Assembly (NCBI RefSeq): GCF_016595505.1
Contig: NZ_JAENIL010000058.1
Location: 1 to 40,680 of the forward strand
DNA from: Pelagicoccus mobilis
GTDB lineage: Bacteria; Verrucomicrobiota; Verrucomicrobiia; Opitutales; Opitutaceae
Length of the DNA: 40,680 nucleotides
Direction of reading: 5' to 3'
Shown: positions 1 through 7,634 of the stretch, one piece after another
Position numbering within the stretch: the stretch's first letter is position 1
How the letters are laid out: the number at the start of each line of letters is the position of its first letter
Position numbers and translations under genes: made by a program
The notes under the pieces: generated by a model
Databases searched by the model: none
What the model was told of the DNA's origin: nothing
Seen by the model: the letters and a program-made list of their open reading frames with translations, nothing else

Positions 1-14
1 CCGCGCTACTGGAA

Positions 15-1055
15 TTAAGCGAACTGCGATAGGAATCTCGCGTCGTTCTGGTAGAAATAGCGGATGTCGTCGATTCCGTAGAGGATCATCGCGATGCGCT
101 CGATCCCCATGCCGAAGGCGAAACCGGAGTACTTTTCTTGGTCGATGCCAACAGAATCGAACACCGCGGGCTCAACCATACCGCAACCAGCGATCTCAAC
201 CCACTCGCTGCCGAGCTTGGCCAAGTGAGCGGATGAGAAGTCGACTTCGAAGCTTGGCTCCGTGTAAGGGAAGAAGTGAGGACGGAAGCGCGTCTTGGTT
301 CCCTTTCCGAGCAGACGCTCGAAGAAGTAGTCGAGGATAGCCTTGAGGTCGCGAACCGTTACGTCCTCGTCGATGAAGAGGCCTTCGATCTGGTGGAAGT
401 TCGCGCTGTGCGTGGCGTCCACGGTATCGCGACGGAAGCAACGACCAGGAGAGATGATACGCAGGGGTGGCTTCTCCTTGAGCATGGTGCGGATCTGCAC
501 TGAAGAAGTGTGCGTCCGAAGCAAGTAACGCTCGTCATCCTTTTTGGATACGTTTCCGAACTGGGCGTCGTTTGGCAGGTAGAAGGTATCCTGCAGATCA
601 CGTGCCGGGTGGTCGGACGGAGTGTTGAGCGCGTCGAAGCAGTAGTACTCGGTTTCGACTTCGGTTCCTTCGGTAACGGTAAATCCGATTTGCTTGAAGA
701 TGGAGCAGATCTCCTCGCGCACCTTGGTCAGCGGATGCTGGCTGCCGAGCGCGTCATTAGGAGCTGGAAGAGAAGGATCGATCGCTGGACCGATGCGAGC
801 GGCGAGCTCGGCTTGTTCGATACCGGCAAGCGCCTCGTCGTAGAATCCCTGGATCTGGTTCTTGGCCTGATTGATCAGCTTACCAAAAGTCGGGCGATCC
901 TCTTTCGGGACCTTCCCCATTCCCTTCATCACCTTGGTGAGAGCGCCGTTGGGGCCAGTGATTTCCGCTTTGGTGGATTCGAAGCCAGCACGAGAAGTGA
1001 CGGCTGCCACCTTTTGCTTGGCGGATTCTACGATATTCTTGAGTTCTTCTTCCAT
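15..1055 (-). CDS. pheS: Phenylalanine--tRNA ligase alpha subunit
   Basis: This 346-residue protein is the catalytic subunit of the heterotetrameric enzyme that charges tRNA-Phe in the cytoplasm. The N-terminal coiled-coil tRNA-binding arm covers about residues 1-90. Class II synthetase motifs follow: motif 2 lies around the RTHTSSVQIR and GRCFRRDTVDATHS segments, and motif 3 is GFAFGMGIERIAM near the C-terminus. Length is normal for a bacterial PheS. The start is ATG at 1055 with no Shine-Dalgarno motif in front. It follows rplT on the same strand, but a strong terminator lies between them, so it probably has its own promoter. The beta subunit pheT would lie beyond the left edge of the window. 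Family assignment is firm. Confidence 0.97.
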   Translation of the reverse strand: MEEELKNIVESAKQKVAAVTSRAGFESTKAEITGPNGALTKVMKGMGKVPKEDRPTFGKLINQAKNQIQGFYDEALAGIEQAELAARIGPAIDPSLPAPNDALGSQHPLTKVREEICSIFKQIGFTVTEGTEVETEYYCFDALNTPSDHPARDLQDTFYLPNDAQFGNVSKKDDERYLLRTHTSSVQIRTMLKEKPPLRIISPGRCFRRDTVDATHSANFHQIEGLFIDEDVTVRDLKAILDYFFERLLGKGTKTRFRPHFFPYTEPSFEVDFSSAHLAKLGSEWVEIAGCGMVEPAVFDSVGIDQEKYSGFAFGMGIERIAMILYGIDDIRYFYQNDARFLSQFA

Positions 1056-1131
1056 GAGAAGGGGTGGATTTCGGTTGGGAGTCAGGAAGGTCGCTTTTTG
1101 TCAGCCGCCCTCCCCTGAAATGGTAGGGATT

Positions 1132-1174
1132 GAAAAATAAAAAAAAGGAGTCCGAGCAGATACTCGAACTCCTT
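1132..1174 (-). terminator. Intrinsic terminator after rplT
   Basis: On the minus strand a 12-bp stem (arms 1163-1174 and 1145-1156, one G-U pair) with a 6-nt loop is followed by an almost unbroken run of T (plus-strand A at 1132-1146). It lies between rplT and pheS and should end most rpmI-rplT transcription. Confidence 0.9.
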
Positions 1175-1244
1175 CTAGTGAAAGGAAAAATGTGATGTCC
1201 GAGCTCCTTTTTCGAAGCTTCGGAAAACGCTATCTCCGGGTGCC

Positions 1245-1616
1245 TTACGCTGCAGCCTTAGCCTTCAGGGCTTCCTTGGCCTTTTCGACCAATCCCTTGA
1301 ATGCAATCGGGTCGTTTACAGCGATATCAGCGAGGATCTTACGATCGAGAACGATTTCCGCAGCCTTGAGGCCTTCGGTAAATCGGCTGTAGCTCATATC
1401 TTCAGCACGACAAGCGGCGTTGATACGAACGATCCAAAGCTGACGCCATGTGCGCTTCTTAGCGCGGCGATCGCGGTATGCGTATTGTAGCGCGTGTGCT
1501 ACTGATTCCTTAGCATAGCGGAACAAGCGAGACTTGTTACCGAAGTGGCCCTTGGCCTGCTTCAGCATCTTCTTGCGACGCTTGTTGTATGCGGGTGCGT
1601 TTGTTGCTCTAGGCAT
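1245..1616 (-). CDS. rplT: 50S ribosomal protein L20
   Basis: This 123-residue basic protein is ribosomal protein L20, needed early in large-subunit assembly. The N-terminal lysine/arginine-rich tail ([20 protein letters not shown]) and the segment [20 protein letters not shown] are highly characteristic. The C-terminus ends in an alanine/lysine-rich tail. It follows rpmI on the minus strand after an 86-nt gap, the usual L35-L20 order. In several bacteria L20 represses its own operon by binding the leader mRNA, so the structured region upstream of rpmI is of interest. The start codon is ATG without a recognisable Shine-Dalgarno sequence. Identification is secure. Confidence 0.98.
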   Translation of the reverse strand: MPRATNAPAYNKRRKKMLKQAKGHFGNKSRLFRYAKESVAHALQYAYRDRRAKKRTWRQLWIVRINAACRAEDMSYSRFTEGLKAAEIVLDRKILADIAVNDPIAFKGLVEKAKEALKAKAAA

Positions 1617-1702
1617 GTTGTATTAGCTTTCTAATATTGGATTTCGTTAGGTCGCCTAATTAGAGTTTACCCAATCGAAATAATTCTCGTCGTAACAGGG
1701 AC

Positions 1703-1897
1703 TTAGAGGCCGTGGGGCAAACCGCGCATGAGGTCGGCTTGGCGTCCATCGGAGACTGACTTGTCCTTGTTGAGGTTGCGCTTCTGCTTCGTAGTCTTCT
1801 GGTGCAGATGGTGACGCTGGCCAGGAGAACGACGACGGAGCTTTCCGGTTCCGGAGAGCTTGAAGCGTTTTGCGATAGATTTCTTGGTCTTTTGCAT
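1703..1897 (-). CDS. rpmI: 50S ribosomal protein L35
   Basis: This 64-residue protein is ribosomal protein L35 of the large subunit. The start MQKTKKSIAKRFKLSGTGKL and the basic RRRSPGQRHHLHQKT segment are typical of L35. The reading frame stays open upstream to 2020, but residues before the ATG at 1897 do not look like L35, so 1897 is chosen as the start. infC, which normally precedes rpmI, is absent; instead there is a roughly 165-nt leader rich in inverted repeats and then two tRNA genes. The gene is probably transcribed together with rplT. Confidence 0.95.
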   Translation of the reverse strand: MQKTKKSIAKRFKLSGTGKLRRRSPGQRHHLHQKTTKQKRNLNKDKSVSDGRQADLMRGLPHGL

Positions 1898-1925
1898 GAC
1901 TTTGAAGGAACCGAAGACAAAGATA

Positions 1926-1966
1926 GAAAATCCCCCGCCTGTAAAGGGGAAAGCTAGGGAATTTTC
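1926..1966 (-). promoter_or_regulatory. Candidate rpmI-rplT leader hairpin
   Basis: The arms gaaaatcccc (1926-1935) and gggaattttc (1957-1966) form a 10-bp stem with one wobble pair, 29 nt upstream of the rpmI start. An alternative inner pairing of four C with four G is possible. The position fits an L20-type autoregulatory leader, but no known L20 leader consensus was verified. Confidence 0.35.
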
Positions 1967-1988
1967 ACTCCTGCGAGATCCTTGTAGG

Positions 1989-2039
1989 AAGCGGCCTTGT
2001 GCCGCGATCAAATCGAGCAATCGCGGTACAAGGCCGCTT
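1989..2039. repeat. Long REP-like inverted repeat
   Basis: Two arms of about 20 bp (1989-2008 and 2020-2039) match except for one position that can still pair as G-U. They flank an 11-nt loop. The core is gcggccttgtgccgcgat. The arrangement resembles extragenic palindromic (REP-type) elements. On the minus strand it would fold in the rpmI 5' leader. It has no T-run, so it is unlikely to be a simple terminator. Confidence 0.7.
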
Positions 2040-2063
2040 TACATAAAGATCGATTCCAACACG

Positions 2064-2092
2064 AAAAAACCGCCAGTCGAGAGACTGACGGT
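2064..2092 (-). terminator. Terminator of the tRNA-Lys/tRNA-Thr unit
   Basis: On the minus strand a 10-bp stem (arms 2083-2092 and 2069-2078, loop of 4) is followed by six T (plus-strand A at 2064-2069). It lies just downstream of the tRNA-Thr 3' end and separates the tRNAs from rpmI. Confidence 0.85.
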
Positions 2093-2103
2093 TTTTAGGA
2101 AAG

Positions 2104-2179
2104 TGGAGCCGGCGATGGGACTCGAACCCGCAACCTACTGATTACAAATCAGTTGCTCTACCAATTGAGCTACGCCGGC
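2104..2179 (-). tRNA. tRNA-Thr (anticodon TGT)
   Basis: A complete 76-nt cloverleaf including an encoded CCA end. The acceptor stem GCCGGCG pairs perfectly with CGCCGGC, followed by discriminator T and CCA. The anticodon loop TTTGTAA carries TGT, reading ACA. The T-loop TTCGAGT is standard. It lies 48 nt after tRNA-Lys and is probably cotranscribed with it. Confidence 0.96.
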
Positions 2180-2227
2180 AATGTACTGTGCTTATCGGCT
2201 CGAGACCGATTAAACTTAACTTCTATT

Positions 2228-2303
<76 letters not shown>

Positions 2304-2321
2304 GTCAAATGGAAGGCCCCG

Positions 2322-2349
2322 AAAATCTAATTTCGGAACCATCTGTCAA
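2322..2349 (-). promoter_or_regulatory. Candidate promoter of the tRNA-Lys/Thr unit
   Basis: A perfect -35 box TTGACA (plus-strand 2344-2349) lies 16 bp from a weak -10 box GATTTT (2322-2327). Predicted initiation falls about 10 nt before tRNA-Lys. The layout is like that in front of tRNA-Asn. Confidence 0.5.
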
Positions 2350-2391
2350 CTATGTTTTCGGAATTTTTCCAATTCCCTTCGGAAGCCCCCT

Positions 2392-3696
2392 CTAAAAATC
2401 CTGCAGAGCTCCCTGACCAAGAGGACTTTCCTCGTAAAAACGGTCCCAGATCTCGCCGATCAGATAAATTGATCCACTTACCACAAGCGCCCGATCCGTC
2501 TCGCGATCCCGTGAACAAACGCCTTTCGAAGGGAAAAGCTCAGCCACTGTCGCTTCCCCAACCTCCCCTTCGAATCCGTCCGGAACAAACGCCGCCAGCT
2601 CCTCGAACCCACAAGCCCGGTCCTGCTCCGGCATCACAAAGGTGAGGCTGTTGGCAAACTTCGCCGCCACCGGCACCAACGCTGCCGCGCGATAAGCGCC
2701 CATCACCCCCATCACGACATCTGGCTTCGCTCCTCCGCTACGCCTAGCCAGATCAGCTAGGCTATCCTCCAACCAGCGTGCCCCTTCCGAATTGTGCGAC
2801 ACATCGAAGACGATCTTCCGCCCTTTGAGCTGCGTCTCCTCCCAACGGCCCGGCCAAGCGACCTTCATCAAACTTTCCTTCGCCTTCTCCTGATCCAAGC
2901 CGAAACGCTCCGCGACAACATCCACAACCGTCAACGCGATCGCGGCGTTAATCCTTTGATAGCGTCCGTGCAGGTTCGTTTCCGGATAGGATTCCAACTC
3001 CTCGCCGAACCGATCCGCCACGCAATACAGCTCGCAGCCCCTCTCATCGCAAATCTCCCGGATCGCAGTCATCGCCTCCGGCTCGAGCAAACCAGCCACT
3101 ACAGGAACGCCCGGCTTGATTATCCCGCCCTTCTCACGAGCGATCTTCTGCAGCGTATCCCCCAGAATCTCACAGTGGTCCAAGGCGATCGAAGTGATCA
3201 CGCTTACTTCCGGCGTCAGCACATTTGTCGCGTCCAAACGTCCGCCAAGCCCCACTTCCACAACCGCCACATCCACTTCTTCCCGAGCGAAGTGCATAAA
3301 CGCCATAGCCGTCATGAATTCAAAGAAGCTCGGATGCAGCTCGGGATCCTCTTCCGCAATCCGTTCGGCCAGCGGCTGCAGCTCTCTAACATACTCGAGA
3401 ATCTGCGACTCCTCGAGAATCCGACGGTTTACCTGAATCCGCTCCCCTTGCCGCACCAAATGCGGAGAGGTCGACAATCCCGCCCGAAATCCCTGGTCAC
3501 GAAAAACGCGCTCCAGCATCGCACAAGTCGACCCCTTGCCATTGGTCCCCGCCACATGGATGCAGGGATAGTTACGTTCCGGATGCCCTAGCACCTCTGC
3601 GAACCGCACCATTCGGTCGATTCCATATTTCGATCCGCGGTTCTTCAGCGAATACAGCCAATCGCGGGTAATCTCGTAGGAGCTAAGCTCTGGCAT
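2392..3696 (-). CDS. folC: Folylpolyglutamate synthase / dihydrofolate synthase
   Basis: This 434-residue Mur-ligase-family enzyme adds glutamate to folates and usually also makes dihydrofolate from dihydropteroate; both act in cytoplasmic one-carbon metabolism. The ATP-binding loop GTNGKGST lies at residues 50-57, followed by the folate-binding segment STSPHLVRQGERIQVN. The central VAVVEVGLGGRLDATN and SIALDHCEILGDTL segments are typical of FolC. Length is normal. The ATG at 3696 fits the family N-terminus, but it lies only a few bases after the T-run of a terminator-like hairpin and has no Shine-Dalgarno motif. It is downstream of comF and accD on the same strand. Whether the enzyme has one or both activities cannot be read from the sequence. 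Confidence 0.93.
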   Translation of the reverse strand: MPELSSYEITRDWLYSLKNRGSKYGIDRMVRFAEVLGHPERNYPCIHVAGTNGKGSTCAMLERVFRDQGFRAGLSTSPHLVRQGERIQVNRRILEESQILEYVRELQPLAERIAEEDPELHPSFFEFMTAMAFMHFAREEVDVAVVEVGLGGRLDATNVLTPEVSVITSIALDHCEILGDTLQKIAREKGGIIKPGVPVVAGLLEPEAMTAIREICDERGCELYCVADRFGEELESYPETNLHGRYQRINAAIALTVVDVVAERFGLDQEKAKESLMKVAWPGRWEETQLKGRKIVFDVSHNSEGARWLEDSLADLARRSGGAKPDVVMGVMGAYRAAALVPVAAKFANSLTFVMPEQDRACGFEELAAFVPDGFEGEVGEATVAELFPSKGVCSRDRETDRALVVSGSIYLIGEIWDRFYEESPLGQGALQDF

Positions 3697-3698
3697 GA

Positions 3699-3728
3699 CA
3701 AAAAAGAAGGAGCGACCTCGGCCGCTCC
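3699..3728 (-). terminator. Terminator hairpin abutting folC
   Basis: On the minus strand a GGAGCG/CGCTCC stem (3723-3728 with 3709-3714, extendable by a G-U pair) is followed by TTCTTTTTT. It lies between the accD stop at 3740 and the folC ATG at 3696. It looks like an intrinsic terminator or attenuator. Confidence 0.75.
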
Positions 3729-3739
3729 CTAGTAAATTG

Positions 3740-4600
3740 TTACGCGCTCTCCGGCTCTTTCTTCGAGTAGAGCGCCGAAAGGATATCTCTCAGCCGATCC
3801 CTCATCTCCGTGCGAGGCACGATTTGGTCGATCAAACCACGCTGAAAAAGGAACTCCGCCGACTGGAAGCCTTCCGGGAGCTCTTCATTCGTGGTTTCCT
3901 TGATCACGCGAGCGCCGGCAAAACAGATGCGAGCGCCAGGCTCAGCGATGATGACGTCACCCAAAGTCGCGAAACTCGCTGTCACGCCGCCTGCAGTCGG
4001 ATCCGTCAAAATCGAAATGAACGGCAACTTCGCATCAGCCAAGCGGCCAAGCGCCGCGCTCGTCTTAGCCATTTGCATCAGACTGAGAATCCCTTCCTGC
4101 ATGCGAGCGCCTCCAGATGCGGAAACCACGATGCAAGGGATCTTTTTCTCCGTCGCGTACTCGATGGCGCGAGTGATCTTTTCGCCAGCAACCGAACCAA
4201 GCGAACCGCCCGCAAACTGGAAATCGAACACGGCGAGCGAAACCGGAATCCCATGGATCTTGCCCACGCCAGAGATGATCGAATCGTTTTCGCCCGTCTT
4301 CTTCTGGTAAGCAGCCAGGCGATCCGGATAAGCCTTCGAATCGACGAACTTCAGCGGATCTCCAGCCGCCATGTTCTTCTCCAACTCGGTGAAGCTCCCC
4401 TCGTCGAGCAGATGCCCGATCCGCTTGCGAGCGGTGATCGGAAAATGGTAGCCGCTCTTGGCGACGACATTCTGGTTTTGCTCCAGCTCCTTGTTGTAGA
4501 TGATTTCGCCGGATAGAGGACACTTCTTCCACATGCCTTGCGGAATGTCCTTCTTCTTAACGATTACGGTCGAATACTTCGGTTTCTGGAATAGCGCCAT
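3740..4600 (-). CDS. accD: Acetyl-CoA carboxylase carboxyltransferase subunit beta (zinc ribbon degenerate)
   Basis: This 286-residue protein is the beta subunit of the carboxyltransferase that moves CO2 from carboxybiotin to acetyl-CoA, the first committed step of fatty-acid synthesis. The crotonase-like core is intact: [28 protein letters not shown] and [12 protein letters not shown] are recognisable, and the C-terminal [15 protein letters not shown] segment is standard. The N-terminal zinc ribbon is not. AccD normally has four cysteines in a C-x2-C-x15-C-x2-C layout; here only Cys27 remains, and the other three positions are Ser30, Val46 and Ser49. The surrounding pattern ([20 protein letters not shown]) is kept, so this is substitution and not deletion. 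It lies 47 nt after comF. Confidence 0.95.
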   Translation of the reverse strand: MALFQKPKYSTVIVKKKDIPQGMWKKCPLSGEIIYNKELEQNQNVVAKSGYHFPITARKRIGHLLDEGSFTELEKNMAAGDPLKFVDSKAYPDRLAAYQKKTGENDSIISGVGKIHGIPVSLAVFDFQFAGGSLGSVAGEKITRAIEYATEKKIPCIVVSASGGARMQEGILSLMQMAKTSAALGRLADAKLPFISILTDPTAGGVTASFATLGDVIIAEPGARICFAGARVIKETTNEELPEGFQSAEFLFQRGLIDQIVPRTEMRDRLRDILSALYSKKEPESA

Positions 4601-4647
4601 GGTGATTGAGCAATGAGTTTAATTGATTTCGGGTCGCCAAATTCAGC

Positions 4648-5385
4648 TTAGCCGTGCCCTACAGTGAGAACGTCTATCGCACGAGCTCCCGCACGTCGCA
4701 GAGTCGCGGCGCATGCATTGACAGTGGAACCTGTGGTAAAGACGTCATCTACGATAATATAGCGTTGGGCCGGGTCTATGGCACGGTTTTGGCGCAATGA
4801 AAAGGCATTTTTGAGGTTCCGAATCCGCTGCCGCCTGTCGAATTGAGTCTGGGAAACGGTATCCAAGGAGCGTTCGAGCACATCTCCCGAAGCGCAGGAC
4901 GGGAACAGCGAAACAAGCTCAGCAACGATCAGCTCGCTCTGATTGTACCCCCGCTCCCTCAACTTTCTGGGATGCAAAGGCACCGGCACCAACACCGCGT
5001 CTTTTACATATCCCGGCAAACCAACAACCCTGTCCGCAAGTCGCCGAATGTCCCGCAATGCCCACAACCCGTTTCTATACTTCAGGGCGTAAAGCAATTC
5101 CCTCAACGGCCCTCGAAACAAAGCCATCGAACTCCCCTGCCTAAACTCCGCCAGCAGATGCTCGCAGTGCATGCAATGCTCCCTGGATTCCGTCTCGCCA
5201 AAAAACGGAAAACCGCAGGTCAAACACTTGGGATCAGCGATCAGTTGCAGCGAGGGAGAACACCCCCTGCAGATCCCAGCATACTCCGATTCTTCCACCG
5301 CACCGCCACAGCCAACGCACTGACTCGGGAACGCGACTTCAAGGGCAGCCTCATAGGCCTGGGTCAAAATTCGGGGAAACTTCAA
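4648..5385 (-). CDS. comF: ComF family phosphoribosyltransferase-like protein
   Basis: This 245-residue protein belongs to the ComF/GntX family, linked in several bacteria to uptake of DNA or use of DNA as a nutrient; its reaction is not settled. An N-terminal zinc-finger region with CVGC, CRGC, CLTC and HCMHC pairs spans about residues 23-75. A type I phosphoribosyltransferase domain follows, with VPVPLHPRKLRERGYNQSE and the PRPP-binding loop YIIVDDVFTTGSTVNA near residue 210. The start is TTG at 5385; no in-frame ATG fits the family N-terminus. The cysK terminator ends just upstream, so a promoter must be close or readthrough is used. accD follows. Confidence 0.88.
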   Translation of the reverse strand: MKFPRILTQAYEAALEVAFPSQCVGCGGAVEESEYAGICRGCSPSLQLIADPKCLTCGFPFFGETESREHCMHCEHLLAEFRQGSSMALFRGPLRELLYALKYRNGLWALRDIRRLADRVVGLPGYVKDAVLVPVPLHPRKLRERGYNQSELIVAELVSLFPSCASGDVLERSLDTVSQTQFDRRQRIRNLKNAFSLRQNRAIDPAQRYIIVDDVFTTGSTVNACAATLRRAGARAIDVLTVGHG

Positions 5386-5392
5386 AACACAA

Positions 5393-5430
5393 AAAAGCGG
5401 ACTTCCCGACCAAACAGGAAGCCCGCCAAA
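5393..5430 (-). terminator. Intrinsic terminator after cysK
   Basis: On the minus strand GCGGGCTTCC and GGAAGTCCGC form a 10-bp stem with one mismatch, followed by TTTTTTGTGTTTTG. It separates cysK from comF, and its T-rich tail runs into the comF start. Confidence 0.8.
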
Positions 5431-5458
5431 AAATCAATAGATGCCTTTCACAGGTAGC

Positions 5459-5504
5459 GTCCGCTGTCCCCAGCGGACAAACTCGTGACCGCTGCAAACA
5501 GCGG
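5459..5504. repeat. Tandem pair of extragenic palindromes
   Basis: A perfect palindrome with arms gtccgctg and cagcggac (5459-5478, loop of 4) is followed 10 nt later by a second with arms ccgctg and cagcgg (5489-5504, loop of 4). Both share the ccgctg/cagcgg core. They lie between the cysK stop and its terminator. The layout is like a REP doublet. Confidence 0.6.
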
Positions 5505-5524
5505 CCGCGACCCTTTAAAGCAGC

Positions 5525-6481
5525 TTAAGCCGTCGCGTTCGCAACTTCGCTACGCGCCTTTTCGCCGAGCGGAGTGGAGATGTAGCGCTCACCGGAACTT
5601 GCCGCGATCGTGACGATCGTCTTGCCCGCCATCTCCGGACGCTTCGCGAGCTGAACTGCCGCCCAAACGTTCGCGCCGGAAGAGATACCAACGCTGATCC
5701 CCTCCTTGAGAGCCATATCCTGCGCAGTCTGGAACGCGTCTTCGTTCTCAACTGTGATCACGTCATCGATGATCTCCTTGTTGCAGTTCTTCGGGATGAA
5801 CCCTGCACCGATACCCTGGATCTTGTGAGGACCTGGAGAACCACCGGAAATCACCGGGCTGTTCGCTGGCTCGACCGCAACAGTCAAAAGCTCCTTGCGG
5901 CCCTTGATCACCTCGGACACGCCAGTAATCGTACCACCAGTACCCACACCGGCAACAAACGCATCGATCTTGCCCTCAGACGCCTCCCAAATCTCCTCCG
6001 CGGTCGTTTGACGATGCACTTCCGGATTGGCCGGGTTCTCGAACTGCTGCGGCATGAACGCCTTTTCGCCGTATTCCTCAAGAAGCTCATTCGCACGCGC
6101 GATCGCTCCCGGCATTCCCTTCGGACCTGGCGTCAAAACGAGTTCAGCACCTAGCATTTTCAGAAGCACGCGACGCTCCATGGACATTGTCTCAGGCATG
6201 GTGAGAATGAGCTTGTAACCCTTGGCCGCAGCCACGAACGCAAGCGCAATCCCGGTATTGCCCGAGGTCGGCTCGACGATGATGCTGCCTTCGCTCAGCT
6301 TGCCCGCCTCTTCCGCGGCTTCGATCATCGCCTTGCCGATACGGTCCTTAACGCTGGAGAGCGGGTTGAAAAATTCACATTTGACGTAAACGTCTGCAAC
6401 ACAGCCTTCTGTCAGGCGGTTGAGTTTGATCAGTGGGGTATTGCCGATAGCGGCAGTAACGTTAGGGAATGCTTTTGCCAT
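5525..6481 (-). CDS. cysK: Cysteine synthase A (O-acetylserine sulfhydrylase)
   Basis: This 318-residue PLP enzyme makes cysteine from O-acetylserine and sulfide in the cytoplasm. The PLP lysine is Lys45 in [14 protein letters not shown]. The substrate loop [10 protein letters not shown] and the phosphate-binding loop [11 protein letters not shown] are intact, and [12 protein letters not shown] is typical of CysK. Length is standard. The start at 6481 lacks a Shine-Dalgarno sequence, and a candidate promoter lies so close that the transcript may be nearly leaderless. It appears to be a single-gene unit: a promoter-like sequence lies upstream and a strong terminator downstream. CysK and CysM cannot be fully separated by eye, but the motifs favour CysK. 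Confidence 0.95.
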   Translation of the reverse strand: MAKAFPNVTAAIGNTPLIKLNRLTEGCVADVYVKCEFFNPLSSVKDRIGKAMIEAAEEAGKLSEGSIIVEPTSGNTGIALAFVAAAKGYKLILTMPETMSMERRVLLKMLGAELVLTPGPKGMPGAIARANELLEEYGEKAFMPQQFENPANPEVHRQTTAEEIWEASEGKIDAFVAGVGTGGTITGVSEVIKGRKELLTVAVEPANSPVISGGSPGPHKIQGIGAGFIPKNCNKEIIDDVITVENEDAFQTAQDMALKEGISVGISSGANVWAAVQLAKRPEMAGKTIVTIAASSGERYISTPLGEKARSEVANATA

Positions 6482-6489
6482 AGAGCGGC

Positions 6490-6519
6490 TTATATGGGTT
6501 TCTTACTTTGTTTAGTCAA
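6490..6519 (-). promoter_or_regulatory. Candidate cysK promoter, nearly leaderless
   Basis: A -35 box TTGACT (plus-strand 6514-6519) lies 17-18 bp from a -10 region CATATA/ATATAA (6490-6496). Initiation would fall within a few bases of the cysK ATG at 6481. Confidence 0.45.
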
Positions 6520-6521
6520 CA

Positions 6522-7634
6522 TTACAGAGACGCGGTTAAATCCCTATCGCGCTCAGCCCCCTCCGACTGATTCCCAACAACATCCCCCGACTCCAAAAGC
6601 CCCACTTCAGAGAACCAAGTGGGCATTTCCCCGAGAATACTCAGATTAATGCAAGTACGCACAACTTTGCTGCGCCGAGCCTCTCCATCTTCCGAACTGG
6701 ACGACTCACTCTTGATCGAATCTCCCAAGCAAACGACCAGACCAAACACGAGCTTCAGGCGGATCAGACGCTCATTCATATTCGTATCCGCCAGCGTCAC
6801 GTTCTCCTTTCCAACCTCCCTCAAAAGTAATATCGACTGGAAAACCACTTGGCTAATCCACTCACGCTCACGCTCGTAAACCCAAAGAAAACTCTCAACG
6901 ACACTAGAGTACCCAGCCATGAGCTCGTTGACGGCTTCCATACGCAAGCGAGAGATAGACTGGGCCAAGTTCAACGACGAACTCTCCCCATCCTGACTCA
7001 GCCCAAGCTCGCGAAACCGGCTCGCACTCATGCCATCGTAAGCTCGCCAGGATTCGCTAGCCATTTGAACTCGCTTCTCGATCTCAGAAGTTCCGACATA
7101 TCCAAGGTCATTGGCCCATTCTGCCCATTGCTCATCTATGACTTGGTGCCACTCCTCCGCCACCTCGCTCTGGCTCTGATCCTTTTCCAACTTAGAGCAC
7201 TCCGCAACATCACATGCAATGCGATCAAGAGCGACGCGACTCGCGACTACGATTTCATTGAATCGCCGCGACGAGTCCTTCATCGCCTGCTCGTACAGGT
7301 CTGTAGCCTTTTTTTCGATACGCTCTCTCTCCTCTCGAAACGACTGAAGGCGAGAGTCTAAGTATAGCTTCTTGCTATCCTCAATTTTCCGAGCCTCTCG
7401 AGTCGAAAGAACACTATTGGCTGCAGCATTCCTCATCGCCGTAAAGACAGTCGCAACAAACACCAAGCCGAATGCTACCACAGCCACAACGCCCGTCGCA
7501 TCCGACCAAAAATTGGGAGCGATAAAACTCACAATGCCTACTGCCAACGCAAGCAGAAGCACAACCATAGCAATAGCCCCTCCCATGCTCCGCTGCTGAT
7601 TTACGTTACCCTTTCCTACCGTCGTTGTATTCAT
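6522..7634 (-). CDS. Unrecognised two-helix membrane protein with coiled coil
   Basis: I do not recognise this 370-residue protein. Two hydrophobic helices lie near the N-terminus (about residues 17-39 and 46-66) with a short polar loop between them. A charged helical segment rich in Glu, Lys and Arg (about 73-125) looks like a coiled coil. The rest is helical, acidic and tryptophan-containing, with several short cysteine-bearing stretches. The most likely layout is a membrane anchor with a large cytoplasmic or periplasmic helical domain. The frame extends to a GTG at 7748, but the ATG at 7634 puts the first helix at a usual distance from the start. It lies 40 nt upstream of cysK and downstream of the epimerase fusion; context gives no clear role. 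Confidence 0.75.
   Translation of the reverse strand: MNTTTVGKGNVNQQRSMGGAIAMVVLLLALAVGIVSFIAPNFWSDATGVVAVVAFGLVFVATVFTAMRNAAANSVLSTREARKIEDSKKLYLDSRLQSFREERERIEKKATDLYEQAMKDSSRRFNEIVVASRVALDRIACDVAECSKLEKDQSQSEVAEEWHQVIDEQWAEWANDLGYVGTSEIEKRVQMASESWRAYDGMSASRFRELGLSQDGESSSLNLAQSISRLRMEAVNELMAGYSSVVESFLWVYEREREWISQVVFQSILLLREVGKENVTLADTNMNERLIRLKLVFGLVVCLGDSIKSESSSSEDGEARRSKVVRTCINLSILGEMPTWFSEVGLLESGDVVGNQSEGAERDRDLTASL

Noticed and set aside
1898-2020. Upstream extension of L35
   Set aside because: The extra residues do not match L35 and run through the leader inverted repeats.
6482-6521. A cysteine- or SAM-type riboswitch before cysK
   Set aside because: Only about 40 bp separate the genes, too short for a known riboswitch.
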